A DNA stretch of 64,000 nt, from contig JADMKA010000001.1 of the NCBI GenBank assembly GCA_018780145.1, positions 1-64,000 of the forward strand, read 5' to 3'. A program made the translations under genes and the position numbers. Each line of letters begins with the position of its first letter. Position 1 is the first letter of the stretch. This DNA comes from Vitreoscilla sp. Lineage in GTDB: Bacteria > Pseudomonadota > Gammaproteobacteria > Burkholderiales > Burkholderiaceae_C. The notes under the pieces were generated by a model. It searched no databases. It had not been told where the DNA came from and saw only the letters and a program-made list of their open reading frames with translations. Positions 9,149 to 18,034 of the stretch are shown piece by piece.

Positions 9149-10348
9149 TCAGGCGCCTGCTGTGCTGGCCGCTGCAGGCTTGCCGCGCGCCGGCCCGGAC
9201 GCCGCCGGCGGTTGGCCGATGTCCACCACCTTGACCACCTGCCCGTCGGTGCGCAGCAGGCGGGCCTGGCCGGCGGTGACCACCTGGTCACCGGCCTTCA
9301 CACCCTCCAGGATCTCGACCTTGCCGTTCATGCGCGCCCCGGTCCGGGCCTCGATCCGGCGCGACACCGGGCCGGTGCCAGCCTCGCCGGGCACCAGCAC
9401 GATCAGGTACTGCTTGCCGCCTTGCGGCACCAGCGCCTCCTCGGGCACCACCAGGGCCCCTTCGCGCGCCGCGAACAGCACCCGCGCCCGGGCGAACATG
9501 CCAGGCCTCAGCAGGCCCTTGTCGTTGGCCAGGCGAGCCCGCACCAGCAGGGCACGCCCGTTCGCGTCGACCTGCGAGTCCAGCGCGTCGACCTGGGCCT
9601 TGAAGGGCACGCCCGGCATGGCATCCAGCGTGACCTCGACAGTCTGCCCCGTGTGCAGGCGGGCGGCGTAGCGCTCGGGCAGGCGGAAATCGACCCACAG
9701 CGTGCTGGTGTCGTCGATCGATACCAGGTCCGCACCGTCCTTCACGTAGTCGCCCACACTCACGGCCCGGATGCCCGCCACCCCGTCGAAGGGGGCGACG
9801 ATGCGCATGCGGCCGGCCTGCGCCTTGGCCAGGGCCACCTGGGCCTCGGCCACCTGCAGGTTGGCGGCGTTCTGGTCGACCACGCTCTGGCTGACGAACC
9901 CCTGCCCCAGCAGCTCACGGCTGCGCGCGAGATTGCTCCGCGCGATCAGCGCCTGGGCTTCGGCCTGTTGAACCTGGGCGACCTGCAGGCTGTCGTCGAG
10001 CTGCACCAGTACCTGGCCCCGGCGGACCGATTTGCCGTCGGCGAAAGTCAGGGTCTTGATGCGGCCGCTGACCTCGGGGCGCAGCATCACCCCCTGGCGC
10101 GGCCGCAGCGTGCCCACGGCCGTCGCGTCGTCCTCGAGCCGCATCGCCGTGACCCTGCCGGCCTCGACCAGTGCCGGCCCGGCGTTGACGCCACCGCCAG
10201 CGGCGCCGGGAGCACGTGACGCCGCTGCGGTGCCCGGCGTCGCCAGCACAGACGCCGCACCCGAGTCACCCTTGCGCTGGACCCACCAAGCCACGCCGCT
10301 GGCCAGCGCCAACCCCACCACCGCCACCGTCACATGCAGCTTGCTCAC
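9149..10348 (-). CDS. RND efflux periplasmic adaptor (membrane fusion protein)
   Basis: This 399-residue protein has one N-terminal membrane anchor (residues 3-22), then the barrel-sandwich/lipoyl and alpha-hairpin regions of HlyD/AcrA adaptors (MLRPEVSGRIKTL; alternating QVQQAEAQALIARS helix), and a C-terminal beta-barrel. It bridges the downstream RND pump to an outer-membrane channel. The start is a GTG at 10348, chosen because it places the hydrophobic anchor directly at the N terminus; the open frame further upstream is arginine-rich. About 60 bases separate it from rnhA upstream, so the pump operon may have its own promoter. No regulator gene is adjacent. Confidence 0.92.
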   Translation of the reverse strand: MSKLHVTVAVVGLALASGVAWWVQRKGDSGAASVLATPGTAAASRAPGAAGGGVNAGPALVEAGRVTAMRLEDDATAVGTLRPRQGVMLRPEVSGRIKTLTFADGKSVRRGQVLVQLDDSLQVAQVQQAEAQALIARSNLARSRELLGQGFVSQSVVDQNAANLQVAEAQVALAKAQAGRMRIVAPFDGVAGIRAVSVGDYVKDGADLVSIDDTSTLWVDFRLPERYAARLHTGQTVEVTLDAMPGVPFKAQVDALDSQVDANGRALLVRARLANDKGLLRPGMFARARVLFAAREGALVVPEEALVPQGGKQYLIVLVPGEAGTGPVSRRIEARTGARMNGKVEILEGVKAGDQVVTAGQARLLRTDGQVVKVVDIGQPPAASGPARGKPAAASTAGA

Positions 10349-10409
10349 GTCGTGTTGTCTCGTTGTCAGTCCGGAACAGGCCGCCACTGTAAGCGGTCGA
10401 ATCAATAGG

Positions 10410-10859
10410 CTAGCGGGAGACCGACGCAACCCCCTTGTTGGCCAGGGCATCTGCGCGCTCGTTGCCGGGGTCGCCCGAATGCCCCTTGACCCAATGCCAG
10501 GACACCTTGTGCTGCTGCACCAGGGCATCCAGGCGCTGCCAAAGCTCGGCGTTCTTCACCGGATGGTTGTCCGCCGTGCGCCAGCCGCGCCGCTTCCAGT
10601 TGTGGATCCAGGTGGTCATGCCATTCTTCACGTAGGCGCTGTCGGTGTAGATGGCCACGGTGCAGGGGCGTTTCAGGGTGGCCAGCGACTCGATCACCGC
10701 CAACAGCTCCATGCGGTTGTTGGTGGTCAACGGGTCTCCACCGAACAACTCCTTCTCGTGGCCTCCGGCGCTCATCCAGGCGCCCCAGCCCCCTGGGCCC
10801 GGGTTGCCCTTGCAGGCACCGTCGGTGTAGATCGTCACGGGGGCATTCGGTTCGGTCAC
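10410..10859 (-). CDS. rnhA: Ribonuclease HI
   Basis: This 149-residue enzyme degrades the RNA strand of RNA-DNA hybrids during replication. All active-site residues are visible: D12 in [15 protein letters not shown]51 in [10 protein letters not shown]73 in [12 protein letters not shown]127 in KGHSGD and D137 in [11 protein letters not shown]. The start is a GTG at 10859 whose bases overlap the TGA of the upstream methyltransferase (GTGA), indicating translational coupling. The methyltransferase-rnhA arrangement facing gloB is common in Burkholderiales. Confidence 0.97.
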   Translation of the reverse strand: MTEPNAPVTIYTDGACKGNPGPGGWGAWMSAGGHEKELFGGDPLTTNNRMELLAVIESLATLKRPCTVAIYTDSAYVKNGMTTWIHNWKRRGWRTADNHPVKNAELWQRLDALVQQHKVSWHWVKGHSGDPGNERADALANKGVASVSR

Positions 10860-11698
10860 TGAGAGGGTTCCTGATGGTTCTGGTGAATGTTCTGGTTCAA
10901 CACCGGCGCGGCCTTGGCCGACACCCTTTCGGAGCGTGCGAGGCCCACCAGCCGCATGCCCCGCACGCGCTTGACGGCCACCACGCAGTAGACGGCACCG
11001 AGCACCGGCCACCAGCGTTCACCGACCCGGTCCATCCAGGCAAAGCGGTCCAGCCAGCGCTGCGAGGCGTTGGGGGGGCGCCAACAGCCGAAGCGGCCCG
11101 CCTCGACTTCGAAGTCGAGCAGCCTCAACCAGTCGCGCAGGCGCCAGTAGCCGATGAACTCGCCGGCACGTGGCAGGAACAGGCTGCGCTGCCCGCCGGC
11201 GAGCTTCAGGCGGGCATGTCCGAGCCTTTGCCGCACCCCCCACAGGCTGGCAGGGTTCAGACCGACCACCACCACCCGGCCTTCCGGCCGCAGCACCCGC
11301 GCCACCTCGGCCAGCGCGCGGTGCGGGTCGGTCGCCAGTTCCAGCGTATGGGGCATGACGACCAGGTCCAGGGTCTGGTCGCCGAAGGGCAGGGCCTCGG
11401 GTTCGCAATGAAGGGCTACCGGCAAAGCGCTCGAATCGGGCAGCAGGATCACGTCATCCGGCGGTGGTGGCATGGCGATGGGCTCTGGCGCCACGGCACC
11501 GTCGCTGGCGACCCAGCGGTGAGGCATGCGGTTGGCGCGCAGGGTGTCGACCTCCGGCAGGCCGAGCTGCAAGGCGTGGAAGCCGAACACGTCCGCCACG
11601 GCACGGTCGAGCCGCTCCTGTTCCCAAGCCAGCAGGTACTGCCCTGGCGGGGTCGTCAACCAGACCCCCAACTCTATAATCGACTCGTCTCGCGTCAT
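10856..11698 (-). CDS. SAM-dependent class I methyltransferase (methyltransf_11 type)
   Basis: This 280-residue protein carries a class I methyltransferase core. The post-II region [25 protein letters not shown] and the motif [16 protein letters not shown] are typical of the UbiE/methyltransf_11 group. A glycine-rich SAM-binding loop is not obvious, so the substrate cannot be predicted. Its start codon at 11698 overlaps the oppositely directed gloB start within the sequence CATG. A TTG 33 bases upstream (11731) is an alternative start. The stop overlaps the rnhA GTG. Confidence 0.82.
   Translation of the reverse strand: MTRDESIIELGVWLTTPPGQYLLAWEQERLDRAVADVFGFHALQLGLPEVDTLRANRMPHRWVASDGAVAPEPIAMPPPPDDVILLPDSSALPVALHCEPEALPFGDQTLDLVVMPHTLELATDPHRALAEVARVLRPEGRVVVVGLNPASLWGVRQRLGHARLKLAGGQRSLFLPRAGEFIGYWRLRDWLRLLDFEVEAGRFGCWRPPNASQRWLDRFAWMDRVGERWWPVLGAVYCVVAVKRVRGMRLVGLARSERVSAKAAPVLNQNIHQNHQEPSQ
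11675..11680 (+). promoter_or_regulatory. Consensus -10 box for gloB
   Basis: A perfect TATAAT is placed 16 bases before the gloB ATG, giving a predicted leader of about 10 bases. No clear -35 box is seen. The box lies inside the first codons of the divergent methyltransferase gene. Confidence 0.55.
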
Positions 11699-12467
11699 GA
11701 ATCTGATCGCCCTACCCGCCTTCACCGACAACTACTTCTGGATGCTGCACGATGGCCGCGAGGCCCTGGTGGTGGATCCGGGTGATTCGGCGCCGGTGGT
11801 CGACGCACTCGATCGCCTCGGGTTGGCGCTCACGGCCATTCTAGTGACCCACCACCATCCCGATCACGTGGGTGGTGTGGCCACGCTGATGGCGCGTTTG
11901 AACGGCCCGGTTCACGGCCCGCGCCGCGAGGCCCTGCCGGTCGCTGTGCAGCCACACGGCCAGGGTGATCACGTCGAATGGAACGGTGTGGCCTTCCAGG
12001 TGCTCGACGTGCCCGGGCACACCGCGGGGCACATCGCCTACTTTGCCGAAGCGGCCCCCGGTGGGCCGCTGCTGTTTTGTGGCGACACGCTGTTCTCCGG
12101 CGGCTGCGGAAGGCTGTTCGAAGGAACGCCAGCACAGATGCACGCCTCGCTGTCGGCGCTGGCTGCCCTGCCCGCGGCGACCCGGGTCTGCTGCGCCCAC
12201 GAGTACACCTTGTCCAACCTGCGATTCGCAGTGGCGGCCGAGCCGCGCAACGCCGAGTTGCAGGCCCACCTGTCCCAGTGCGAAGCCATGCGCCAGCAAG
12301 GGCTGCCCACCCTGCCCTCGACGATCGGTGTCGAGCGCCAGATCAACCCGTTCCTGCGCTGCGACCAGCCGGCCCTGGCCGCTGCGGCGCGTGAACACGG
12401 TGCCACCAGCGACGACCCGGTGTCGGTGTTCGCGGCGCTGCGCCAATGGAAGAACGTCTTTCGATGA
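11697..12467 (+). CDS. gloB: Hydroxyacylglutathione hydrolase (glyoxalase II)
   Basis: This 256-residue metallo-beta-lactamase-fold enzyme hydrolyses S-D-lactoylglutathione to D-lactate and glutathione, the second step of methylglyoxal removal. The binuclear metal motif THHHPDH is at residues 51-57, followed by the PGHTAGHIAY and FCGDTLFSGGCGR metal-ligand regions. The C-terminal substrate-binding domain, with INPFLRCD, is complete. The start ATG at 11697 has no clear ribosome binding site but a consensus -10 box just upstream. The stop TGA overlaps the start of the next gene (ATGA). Confidence 0.96.
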   Translation: MNLIALPAFTDNYFWMLHDGREALVVDPGDSAPVVDALDRLGLALTAILVTHHHPDHVGGVATLMARLNGPVHGPRREALPVAVQPHGQGDHVEWNGVAFQVLDVPGHTAGHIAYFAEAAPGGPLLFCGDTLFSGGCGRLFEGTPAQMHASLSALAALPAATRVCCAHEYTLSNLRFAVAAEPRNAELQAHLSQCEAMRQQGLPTLPSTIGVERQINPFLRCDQPALAAAAREHGATSDDPVSVFAALRQWKNVFR

Positions 12468-14044
12468 TGACCCCTTTTCAAGCCTGGTGTCGCCGGCTGG
12501 CACCCCTGGCGCTGTGCGGTCTCGCCGCTTGCGCCCAGGTGCCCACGGTACCGACAGAGCCCAGCGCGCCGGCCGTGGCCAACGCGACCGTGACCGAGAT
12601 CCCGGTCGTCGCCGCGCCGGCCAACGTGCCGGCAGCCCCGGCGACACCAACCACCGATCCGGAGACCTTCATGGCCCGCCTGGTCGACCCAGTCGCACCG
12701 GACCGGCCGGTCGATCTCTACACCGACAACGCCACCACCGACCTGTGGGCCCGCGTGCGCAGTGGCTTTGCCATGCCCGACCTGGACGGCGATCTCGTGC
12801 GCGGACGCGAGCGTTACTACGCCGAGCGGCCCGACTACGTGCGCCGCATGACCGAGCGCGGCAGCCGCTACCTCTTCCATGTGGTCGAGGAGATCGAGAA
12901 ACGCGGCATGCCCACCGAGCTGGCCCTGCTGCCCTTCATCGAGAGCGCGTTCAACCCGCAGGCGCAATCGGTGGCCAGCGCCTCGGGCATGTGGCAGTTC
13001 ATCCCCTCCACGGGCAAGGACTACGACCTCAAGCAGAACACCTTCCGCGACGACCGGCGTGACGTGCTGGCCTCCACCCGCGCCGCGCTGGACTACCTGG
13101 GTCGGCTCTACAAGCTGTTCGGCGACTGGCATTTGGCGCTGGCGGCCTACAACTGGGGCGAAGGCAGCGTGCAGCGCGCCATCGCACGCAACCAGAAGGC
13201 CGGCCTGCCGACCGACTATGCAAGCCTGCGCATGCCCGACGAGACCCGCCTGTATGTGCCCAAGCTGCAGGCGGTGAAAAACATCGTGGCCAATCCGGAG
13301 GCCTTCGACCTGGCGCTGCCGGACTTGCGCAACCACCCGTACTTCCTCAGTGTGCCGATCGAGCGCGACATCGACGTCAACCTGGCGGTGCGCCTGGCGG
13401 AGGTGTCGATGGAGGAGTTCCGCTACCTGAACCCGCAGATGAACAAGCCGGTGATCCTGGCCGCCGGCACCGAGCAGATCCTGCTGCCCTACGACAACGC
13501 CAACGAGTTCGTGCGCAACCTGCGTGGCCACCATGGCCCGCTGGCCACCTGGACCGCCTGGGTCGCGCCGAAAACGATGCGGCCGTCCGACGTGGCCAAG
13601 CAAGTCGGCATGAGCGAGACGGTGCTGCGCGAGGTGAACCGCATCCCGCCGCGCATGCTGGTGAAGACCGGCTCGGCCCTGCTGGTGCCGCGCAGCCCGA
13701 ACCGCCTCTCCGATGTGTCCGAGCAGGTGGCCGACAACGGCACGCTGTCGCTGGCGCCCGATCTGCCGCCGCTGAAGCGGCTGACGCTGCGCGCCGGCAA
13801 GAAGGGCGAGAGCGTGGCCGCGGTGGCCAGGCGTTACCGCGCGACACCGGCCCAGGTGGCGCAATGGAACAAGGTGGGGGCGTCGGCCCAGTTCAAGCCG
13901 GGCAGCACCATCGTGGTCTACGTGCCGAACAAGCCGACCCGCGTGGCCGCGGCGGCAAAGTCGGGCGCACGCCCGTCGGCCAAGCCTGCAGCGCGCCCGA
14001 CCAACCCGCCGAAGGCCCGGCAGGTGCGCATGGCGCAGAAGTAG
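12464..14044 (+). CDS. mltD: Membrane-bound lytic murein transglycosylase D-like lipoprotein with LysM
   Basis: This 526-residue protein begins with a lipoprotein signal (LCGLAACAQ, lipobox LAAC). A soluble lytic transglycosylase domain follows, with catalytic glutamate E160 in LPFIESAFNPQA and the conserved SASGMWQFIPSTG. A C-terminal LysM-like module (LTLRAGKKGESVAAVARRY) binds glycan chains, and the tail is a basic, alanine-rich linker. It cleaves peptidoglycan glycan strands to 1,6-anhydro products at the outer membrane. The ATG at 12464 overlaps the gloB stop, and a second ATG immediately follows. The gloB-mltD pairing is typical of beta-proteobacteria. Confidence 0.93.
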   Translation: MMTPFQAWCRRLAPLALCGLAACAQVPTVPTEPSAPAVANATVTEIPVVAAPANVPAAPATPTTDPETFMARLVDPVAPDRPVDLYTDNATTDLWARVRSGFAMPDLDGDLVRGRERYYAERPDYVRRMTERGSRYLFHVVEEIEKRGMPTELALLPFIESAFNPQAQSVASASGMWQFIPSTGKDYDLKQNTFRDDRRDVLASTRAALDYLGRLYKLFGDWHLALAAYNWGEGSVQRAIARNQKAGLPTDYASLRMPDETRLYVPKLQAVKNIVANPEAFDLALPDLRNHPYFLSVPIERDIDVNLAVRLAEVSMEEFRYLNPQMNKPVILAAGTEQILLPYDNANEFVRNLRGHHGPLATWTAWVAPKTMRPSDVAKQVGMSETVLREVNRIPPRMLVKTGSALLVPRSPNRLSDVSEQVADNGTLSLAPDLPPLKRLTLRAGKKGESVAAVARRYRATPAQVAQWNKVGASAQFKPGSTIVVYVPNKPTRVAAAAKSGARPSAKPAARPTNPPKARQVRMAQK

Positions 14045-14048
14045 AGCG

Positions 14049-14636
14049 TCAGCGCCGGTCGACCAGCGCGTGGGCGATGGTCGACAGATCGACGTACTCC
14101 AGTTCGCTGCCGGCTGGCACGCCGCGCGCCAGGCGCGTGACCTTCAGGCCGCGGGCGCGCAGGCCTTCGGACAGCACGTGGGCTGTCGCCTCGCCTTCGG
14201 CGGTGAAACTGGTGGCCAGGATCACCTCCTCCAGGCCGTCCTCCTCGCAACGCGCCAGCAGGCTCTCGGCCCCCAGCGCGCTCGCCCCGATACCGTCCAG
14301 TGGGCTGATGCGGCCCATCAGCACGTAGTACAGGCCGCGGTAGCTGCCGGTGCGCTCCAGCGCGGCCTGATCGGCCGGCGTCTCGACCACGCAGAGCTGC
14401 CGAACATCGCGCGCCGGATCCCGGCAGATCGAACAGACCTCGTCGTCGGTGAAGGTGTGGCAGCGCGCGCAGTGGCGCACCGACATCACCGCACCGTCAA
14501 GCGCGCGAGACAGCTGCTGCGCACCGGCACGGTCGTGCTGCAACAGGTGAAAGGCCATGCGCTGCGCCGATTTCACGCCCACCCCGGGCAGCTTGCGCAG
14601 GGCGTCGATCAGGGCCTCGAGGTGGGAGGCGCTCAC
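14049..14636 (-). CDS. recR: Recombination mediator RecR
   Basis: This 195-residue protein helps RecF/RecO load RecA on gapped DNA. The helix-hairpin-helix [20 protein letters not shown] comes first. A four-cysteine zinc finger follows (C56, C59, C68, C71), then a Toprim domain ([16 protein letters not shown]). The Walker-like C-terminal region [25 protein letters not shown] is complete. It ends the dnaX-ybaB-recR operon, 4 bases after ybaB. Confidence 0.97.
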   Translation of the reverse strand: MSASHLEALIDALRKLPGVGVKSAQRMAFHLLQHDRAGAQQLSRALDGAVMSVRHCARCHTFTDDEVCSICRDPARDVRQLCVVETPADQAALERTGSYRGLYYVLMGRISPLDGIGASALGAESLLARCEEDGLEEVILATSFTAEGEATAHVLSEGLRARGLKVTRLARGVPAGSELEYVDLSTIAHALVDRR

Positions 14637-14640
14637 GCGC

Positions 14641-14967
14641 TCAGAACGGCAGCTTCATGCCGGGCGGCATGGGCATGCCGGCGGTCAGCTTGCCCATCTT
14701 CTCCTGGCTCACGGCCTCGGCGCGGCGGACAGCGTCGTTGAAGGCGGCAGCCACCAGGTCCTCGAGCATGTCCTTGTCGTCGGCCAGCAGGCTGGGGTCG
14801 ATGGTGACGCGCTTGACGTCGTTCTTGCAGGTCATCACCACCTTGACCAGGCCAGCGCCCGACTGGCCCTCGACCTCGACCAGGGCGAGTTCCTCCTGGG
14901 CCTTGCGCAGGTTGTCCTGCATGGCCTGGGCCTGCTTCATCAGGCCGGCGAGTTGGCCTTTCATCAT
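14641..14967 (-). CDS. ybaB: Nucleoid-associated protein YbaB/EbfC
   Basis: This 108-residue protein forms a dimeric tweezer-like DNA-binding fold. The family hallmarks are the N-terminal [21 protein letters not shown] helix, a [21 protein letters not shown] strand region and a C-terminal [12 protein letters not shown] tail. It sits between dnaX and recR as in most bacteria. AAGGA lies 8 bases before the ATG at 14967; a second in-frame ATG follows directly. Confidence 0.95.
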   Translation of the reverse strand: MMKGQLAGLMKQAQAMQDNLRKAQEELALVEVEGQSGAGLVKVVMTCKNDVKRVTIDPSLLADDKDMLEDLVAAAFNDAVRRAEAVSQEKMGKLTAGMPMPPGMKLPF

Positions 14968-14997
14968 GATGGGAATCCTTTCGAACGGGGGTGGGAG

Positions 14998-16830
14998 TCA
15001 GGCAGGCCGGATCGAACCGGGAACGATGCGCGCGGTTGAAAACTGCGCCAGCATCGCCTGCACCAGGGGGTCTGAATGAATGATCTGCTCGGCCTGGCGC
15101 TGGCGCTCGGCGGCGGCCTCGGCATCGCGGCGTGCCGGTGAATCCTCGGGCACGCCGGCGGAGACTTCCAGCCGCAGTGCCGCGCCGGTGTGCGCCACCA
15201 GGGCCGCTTGCAGCTTGTCAGCCAGCGCCGGCGCACGCAGGGTCTCGCGCTCGACCCGCAGTTGCCAGCGTTCGACGCCGTCGTCGCCAGGGTCTACGCT
15301 GGTGAGCTGGGCCTGCATCGCGAGCTCGCGGACCAGCGCCATGACCGCATTGCCCGCCACCAGCGCCGCGACCAGCTCGCTCCAGCGGTCACCGAGCGGC
15401 GTGCGTGTCACTTCGATGGCCAGAAGCGGTGCCGATGGCGCAGTCGCCGGCGCGGCCAAACTGACCGGCTCGGGCACCGCCACAGCAGCGAAAGCGGGCT
15501 CGTCATCGAACGGCGCCTCGTCCATCCAGGGCGGGGGTTCCTCGGAGACCTTGGCAGCCCCAGCGCGCGTTGCCGGCGCAGGGCGGGCCACCACCGCCGG
15601 CGGCACGGGCGGCACCGGAGCACGGGCGCGCTCGGCCACACGCGCCTGCAGGGCGGCCGAGGGTGCGGAAACCGGTGCCGCAACCGGCAGGCTGGCTGGC
15701 CGTTCGGGCGCCGGGCGCGGTGTGCCGCCACCCTGCGCCGGGAAGGCCAGGAAGCGCAGCAGCACCATCACCAGGCCGGCGTACTCGTCGGGCGCCAGGC
15801 TCAGCTCGGCGCGACCCTGCAGCACCATGCTGTAGAGCAACTGGGTCTCGTCGGCCGCCAGCAACGGCGCCAGCGTGCGGACCATCTCGGTCTCGGGATC
15901 GGCCTGGTCGAGTGCACCCGGCACCGCCTGTTCCACCGCCATCTGCTGCAGCAGGCGGGCCAGCTCCTCCAGCGTGCCGGCGGCCGACAGGCCCTGGTTG
16001 CGCAGGCCCTCGGCCTCGGCCAGCAGGGCCCGCCCGTCGCGCGCCGCCAAGGCCTCCACCAACCGCTGCGCATGCCGGCGGTCCACCGAGCCCAGCATCG
16101 CGCGCACGCCGGACTCCTCCAGCCGGCCGCCACCGTAGGCGATGGCCTGGTCGGTCAGCGACAGCGCATCGCGCATCGAGCCGCGCGCCGCACGCGAGAG
16201 CAAACGCAGCGCGCCGGGCTCCACCGGCACGCTCTCGGCGGCCAACACCGCCTGCAGGTGCTCGGACACGGTCTGCGGCGACATCGGCCGCAGATTGAAC
16301 TGCAGGCAGCGGCTGAGCACCGTGGGCAGCATCTTCTCCGGGTCGGTGGTGGCCAGCACGAACTTCAGGTACTCCGGCGGCTCTTCCAGCGTCTTCAGCA
16401 GCGCGTTGAAGGCATCCTTGGTGAGCTGGTGCGCCTCGTCGATCATGAAGACCTTGAAGCGGCCGACGCTGGGCTTGTACGAGGCTCGCTCGATCAGGTC
16501 GCGTGCCTCGTCGATGCCGCGGTTAGAGGCGGCGTCGAGCTCGGTGTAGTCCATGTAGCGGTCGGCATCGATCTCGCGGCAGGCGGTGCAGACGCCGCAG
16601 GGCTTGGCGGTGATGCCACCCTGCCCGTCCGCCCCGGTGCAGTTCAGGCACTTGGCGAGGATGCGCGAGACCGTGGTCTTGCCGATGCCACGGGTGCCGG
16701 TGAACAGGTAGGCGTGGTGCAGGCGCCCCTGCTCCAGCGCATGCGTCAACGCACGCACCACATGGTCCTGGCCCACCATCTCCTCGAAATTGCGCGAGCG
16801 GTACTTGCGCGCCAGGACGACATAACTCAT
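14998..16830 (-). CDS. dnaX: DNA polymerase III subunits gamma/tau
   Basis: This 610-residue clamp-loader ATPase has Walker A GTRGIGKTT at about 45-53, the zinc-binding cysteine group beginning LNCTGADG and ending CGVCTACREID, and sensor/Walker B FMIDEAHQLT. A proline/alanine-rich linker (about 360-470) leads to the tau C-terminal domain that contacts the polymerase and helicase. The ATG at 16830 starts the conserved MSYVVLARKYRSRNF. The same frame stays open far upstream, but only as an antisense shadow of the neighbouring gene. No obvious slippery run for programmed frameshifting was seen. The -10 box TAGAAT is 7 bases from the start. Confidence 0.96.
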   Translation of the reverse strand: MSYVVLARKYRSRNFEEMVGQDHVVRALTHALEQGRLHHAYLFTGTRGIGKTTVSRILAKCLNCTGADGQGGITAKPCGVCTACREIDADRYMDYTELDAASNRGIDEARDLIERASYKPSVGRFKVFMIDEAHQLTKDAFNALLKTLEEPPEYLKFVLATTDPEKMLPTVLSRCLQFNLRPMSPQTVSEHLQAVLAAESVPVEPGALRLLSRAARGSMRDALSLTDQAIAYGGGRLEESGVRAMLGSVDRRHAQRLVEALAARDGRALLAEAEGLRNQGLSAAGTLEELARLLQQMAVEQAVPGALDQADPETEMVRTLAPLLAADETQLLYSMVLQGRAELSLAPDEYAGLVMVLLRFLAFPAQGGGTPRPAPERPASLPVAAPVSAPSAALQARVAERARAPVPPVPPAVVARPAPATRAGAAKVSEEPPPWMDEAPFDDEPAFAAVAVPEPVSLAAPATAPSAPLLAIEVTRTPLGDRWSELVAALVAGNAVMALVRELAMQAQLTSVDPGDDGVERWQLRVERETLRAPALADKLQAALVAHTGAALRLEVSAGVPEDSPARRDAEAAAERQRQAEQIIHSDPLVQAMLAQFSTARIVPGSIRPA

Positions 16831-16837
16831 GCGGGCC

Positions 16838-16843
16838 ATTCTA
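16838..16843 (-). promoter_or_regulatory. -10 box of the dnaX operon
   Basis: Read on the minus strand, TAGAAT lies 7 bases before the dnaX ATG. The predicted start site coincides with the ATG, and no ribosome binding site is seen, so the dnaX-ybaB-recR mRNA may be leaderless. Confidence 0.5.
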
Positions 16844-16888
16844 CGGGGGGCACCAGCCCGCGGCGGCGGCCTCGCCCAAGGGCTGGCG

Positions 16889-16894
16889 GATAAT
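16889..16894 (+). promoter_or_regulatory. -10 box of the PurM-like gene
   Basis: GATAAT lies 8 bases before the ATG at 16903, with no ribosome binding site between them. It is back to back with the dnaX promoter in a 72-base intergenic region. The spacing again suggests a leaderless transcript. Confidence 0.5.
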
Positions 16895-16902
16895 CCCGCC
16901 CC

Positions 16903-18030
16903 ATGAGTTCCACCGCCTCCAGCACCACCGGCACCACCCTCAGCTACGAGCAGGCCGGCGTCAACTACGACCTGATCGATCCCCTCAAGGTGGCCGCCCA
17001 GCGCGCCGCTGCCGCCACGGCGGGCCACCTGAGCGCCCATGGCTTCACCGAGGTCCAGGCCTCGCGCGGCGAATCCGCCTACGTGGTGGACGTGGGCCCG
17101 TTCTACCTGGCCAGCATCGTCGAGTGCCTGGGCTCCAAGGCCCTGGTGGCCGACGAGATGAAGGCGCTCACCGGCAAGAGCTACTACGCCGGCATCGCCC
17201 AGGACACCATCGCGATGGCGGTGAACGACCTGATCACCGTCGGCGCCACGCCGCTCGTCGTCCAGGCCTACTGGGCCGCGGGGGGCAGCGACTGGTTCGG
17301 CGATGCCCAGCGCGCGCAGGCCCTGGTCGCGGGCTGGAAGCAGGCCTGCGACGTCTGCGGCGTGGCCTGGGGCGGCGGCGAGACGCCCGCCCTGGCCGGC
17401 ATCGTCGAGAGCGGCCGCATCGACCTCGCCGCCTCGTGCACCGGCATCGTCAGCCCCAAGAGCCGGTTGTCGGTGGGCGATGCCCTGGCACCGGGCGATG
17501 CCATCGTGCTGCTGGCCTCCAGTGGCATCCATGCCAATGGCCTGAGCCTGGCGCGCAAGCTGGTCGAGCGCCTGCCGCAGGGCTACCTCACCGAGGTGGC
17601 ACCCGGCCTCAGCTACGGCGAGGCCCTGCTGGCGCCCACCACGCTGTACAGCCCGGTGACCGAGGCCCTGGCCAAGGCCGGCGTGGCCATGCACTACTGC
17701 GCCAACATCACCGGCCATGGATGGCGCAAGCTGCTGCGCCATCCGAGTGCGCTGACCTACCGCATCCACAGCGTGCCGGCCGTGCCGCCGGTGCTGGCGT
17801 TCATCCAGCAGCACACCCACCAGGACGACCGCGAGGCCTACTCCACGTTGAACATGGGCGCCGGTTTTGCGCTGTTCGTGCCAGCGGCAGACGCCGAGCG
17901 CACAGTCGCGATCGCTCGCGCGCATGGCGTAGAGGCGTTGGTCGCGGGCACGGTGGAGGCCGGCCCGAAGCAGGTGCTGATCGAGCCGATCGGCGTCGCC
18001 TTCAGCGACGACGACCTTCAGTTGCGCTGA
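16903..18030 (+). CDS. PurM-like protein (AIR synthase-related paralogue)
   Basis: This 375-residue protein aligns by eye with phosphoribosylformylglycinamidine cyclo-ligase (PurM) throughout. Matching segments are SYEQAGVNYDLIDPLK, the DTIAMAVNDLITVGATPLVVQAY core, GGETPALAGIV, VLLASSGIHANGLSLARKL and ANITGHGWRKLL. True PurM has a GTDGVGTK nucleotide loop. Here the matching place reads ASRGESAYVVDVG, and the HITGGG motif is NITGHGW. It is therefore likely a paralogue with a changed substrate, or a divergent enzyme, rather than the purine biosynthesis enzyme itself. It is divergent from dnaX; its function is uncertain. Confidence 0.8.
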   Translation: MSSTASSTTGTTLSYEQAGVNYDLIDPLKVAAQRAAAATAGHLSAHGFTEVQASRGESAYVVDVGPFYLASIVECLGSKALVADEMKALTGKSYYAGIAQDTIAMAVNDLITVGATPLVVQAYWAAGGSDWFGDAQRAQALVAGWKQACDVCGVAWGGGETPALAGIVESGRIDLAASCTGIVSPKSRLSVGDALAPGDAIVLLASSGIHANGLSLARKLVERLPQGYLTEVAPGLSYGEALLAPTTLYSPVTEALAKAGVAMHYCANITGHGWRKLLRHPSALTYRIHSVPAVPPVLAFIQQHTHQDDREAYSTLNMGAGFALFVPAADAERTVAIARAHGVEALVAGTVEAGPKQVLIEPIGVAFSDDDLQLR

Positions 18031-18034
18031 GCCG

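Noticed and set aside
6067-9234. Long plus-strand open frame opposite the RND pump gene
   Set aside because: It mirrors the RND codons and has a shadow-type composition (H, Q, R, G); no ribosome binding site or domain.
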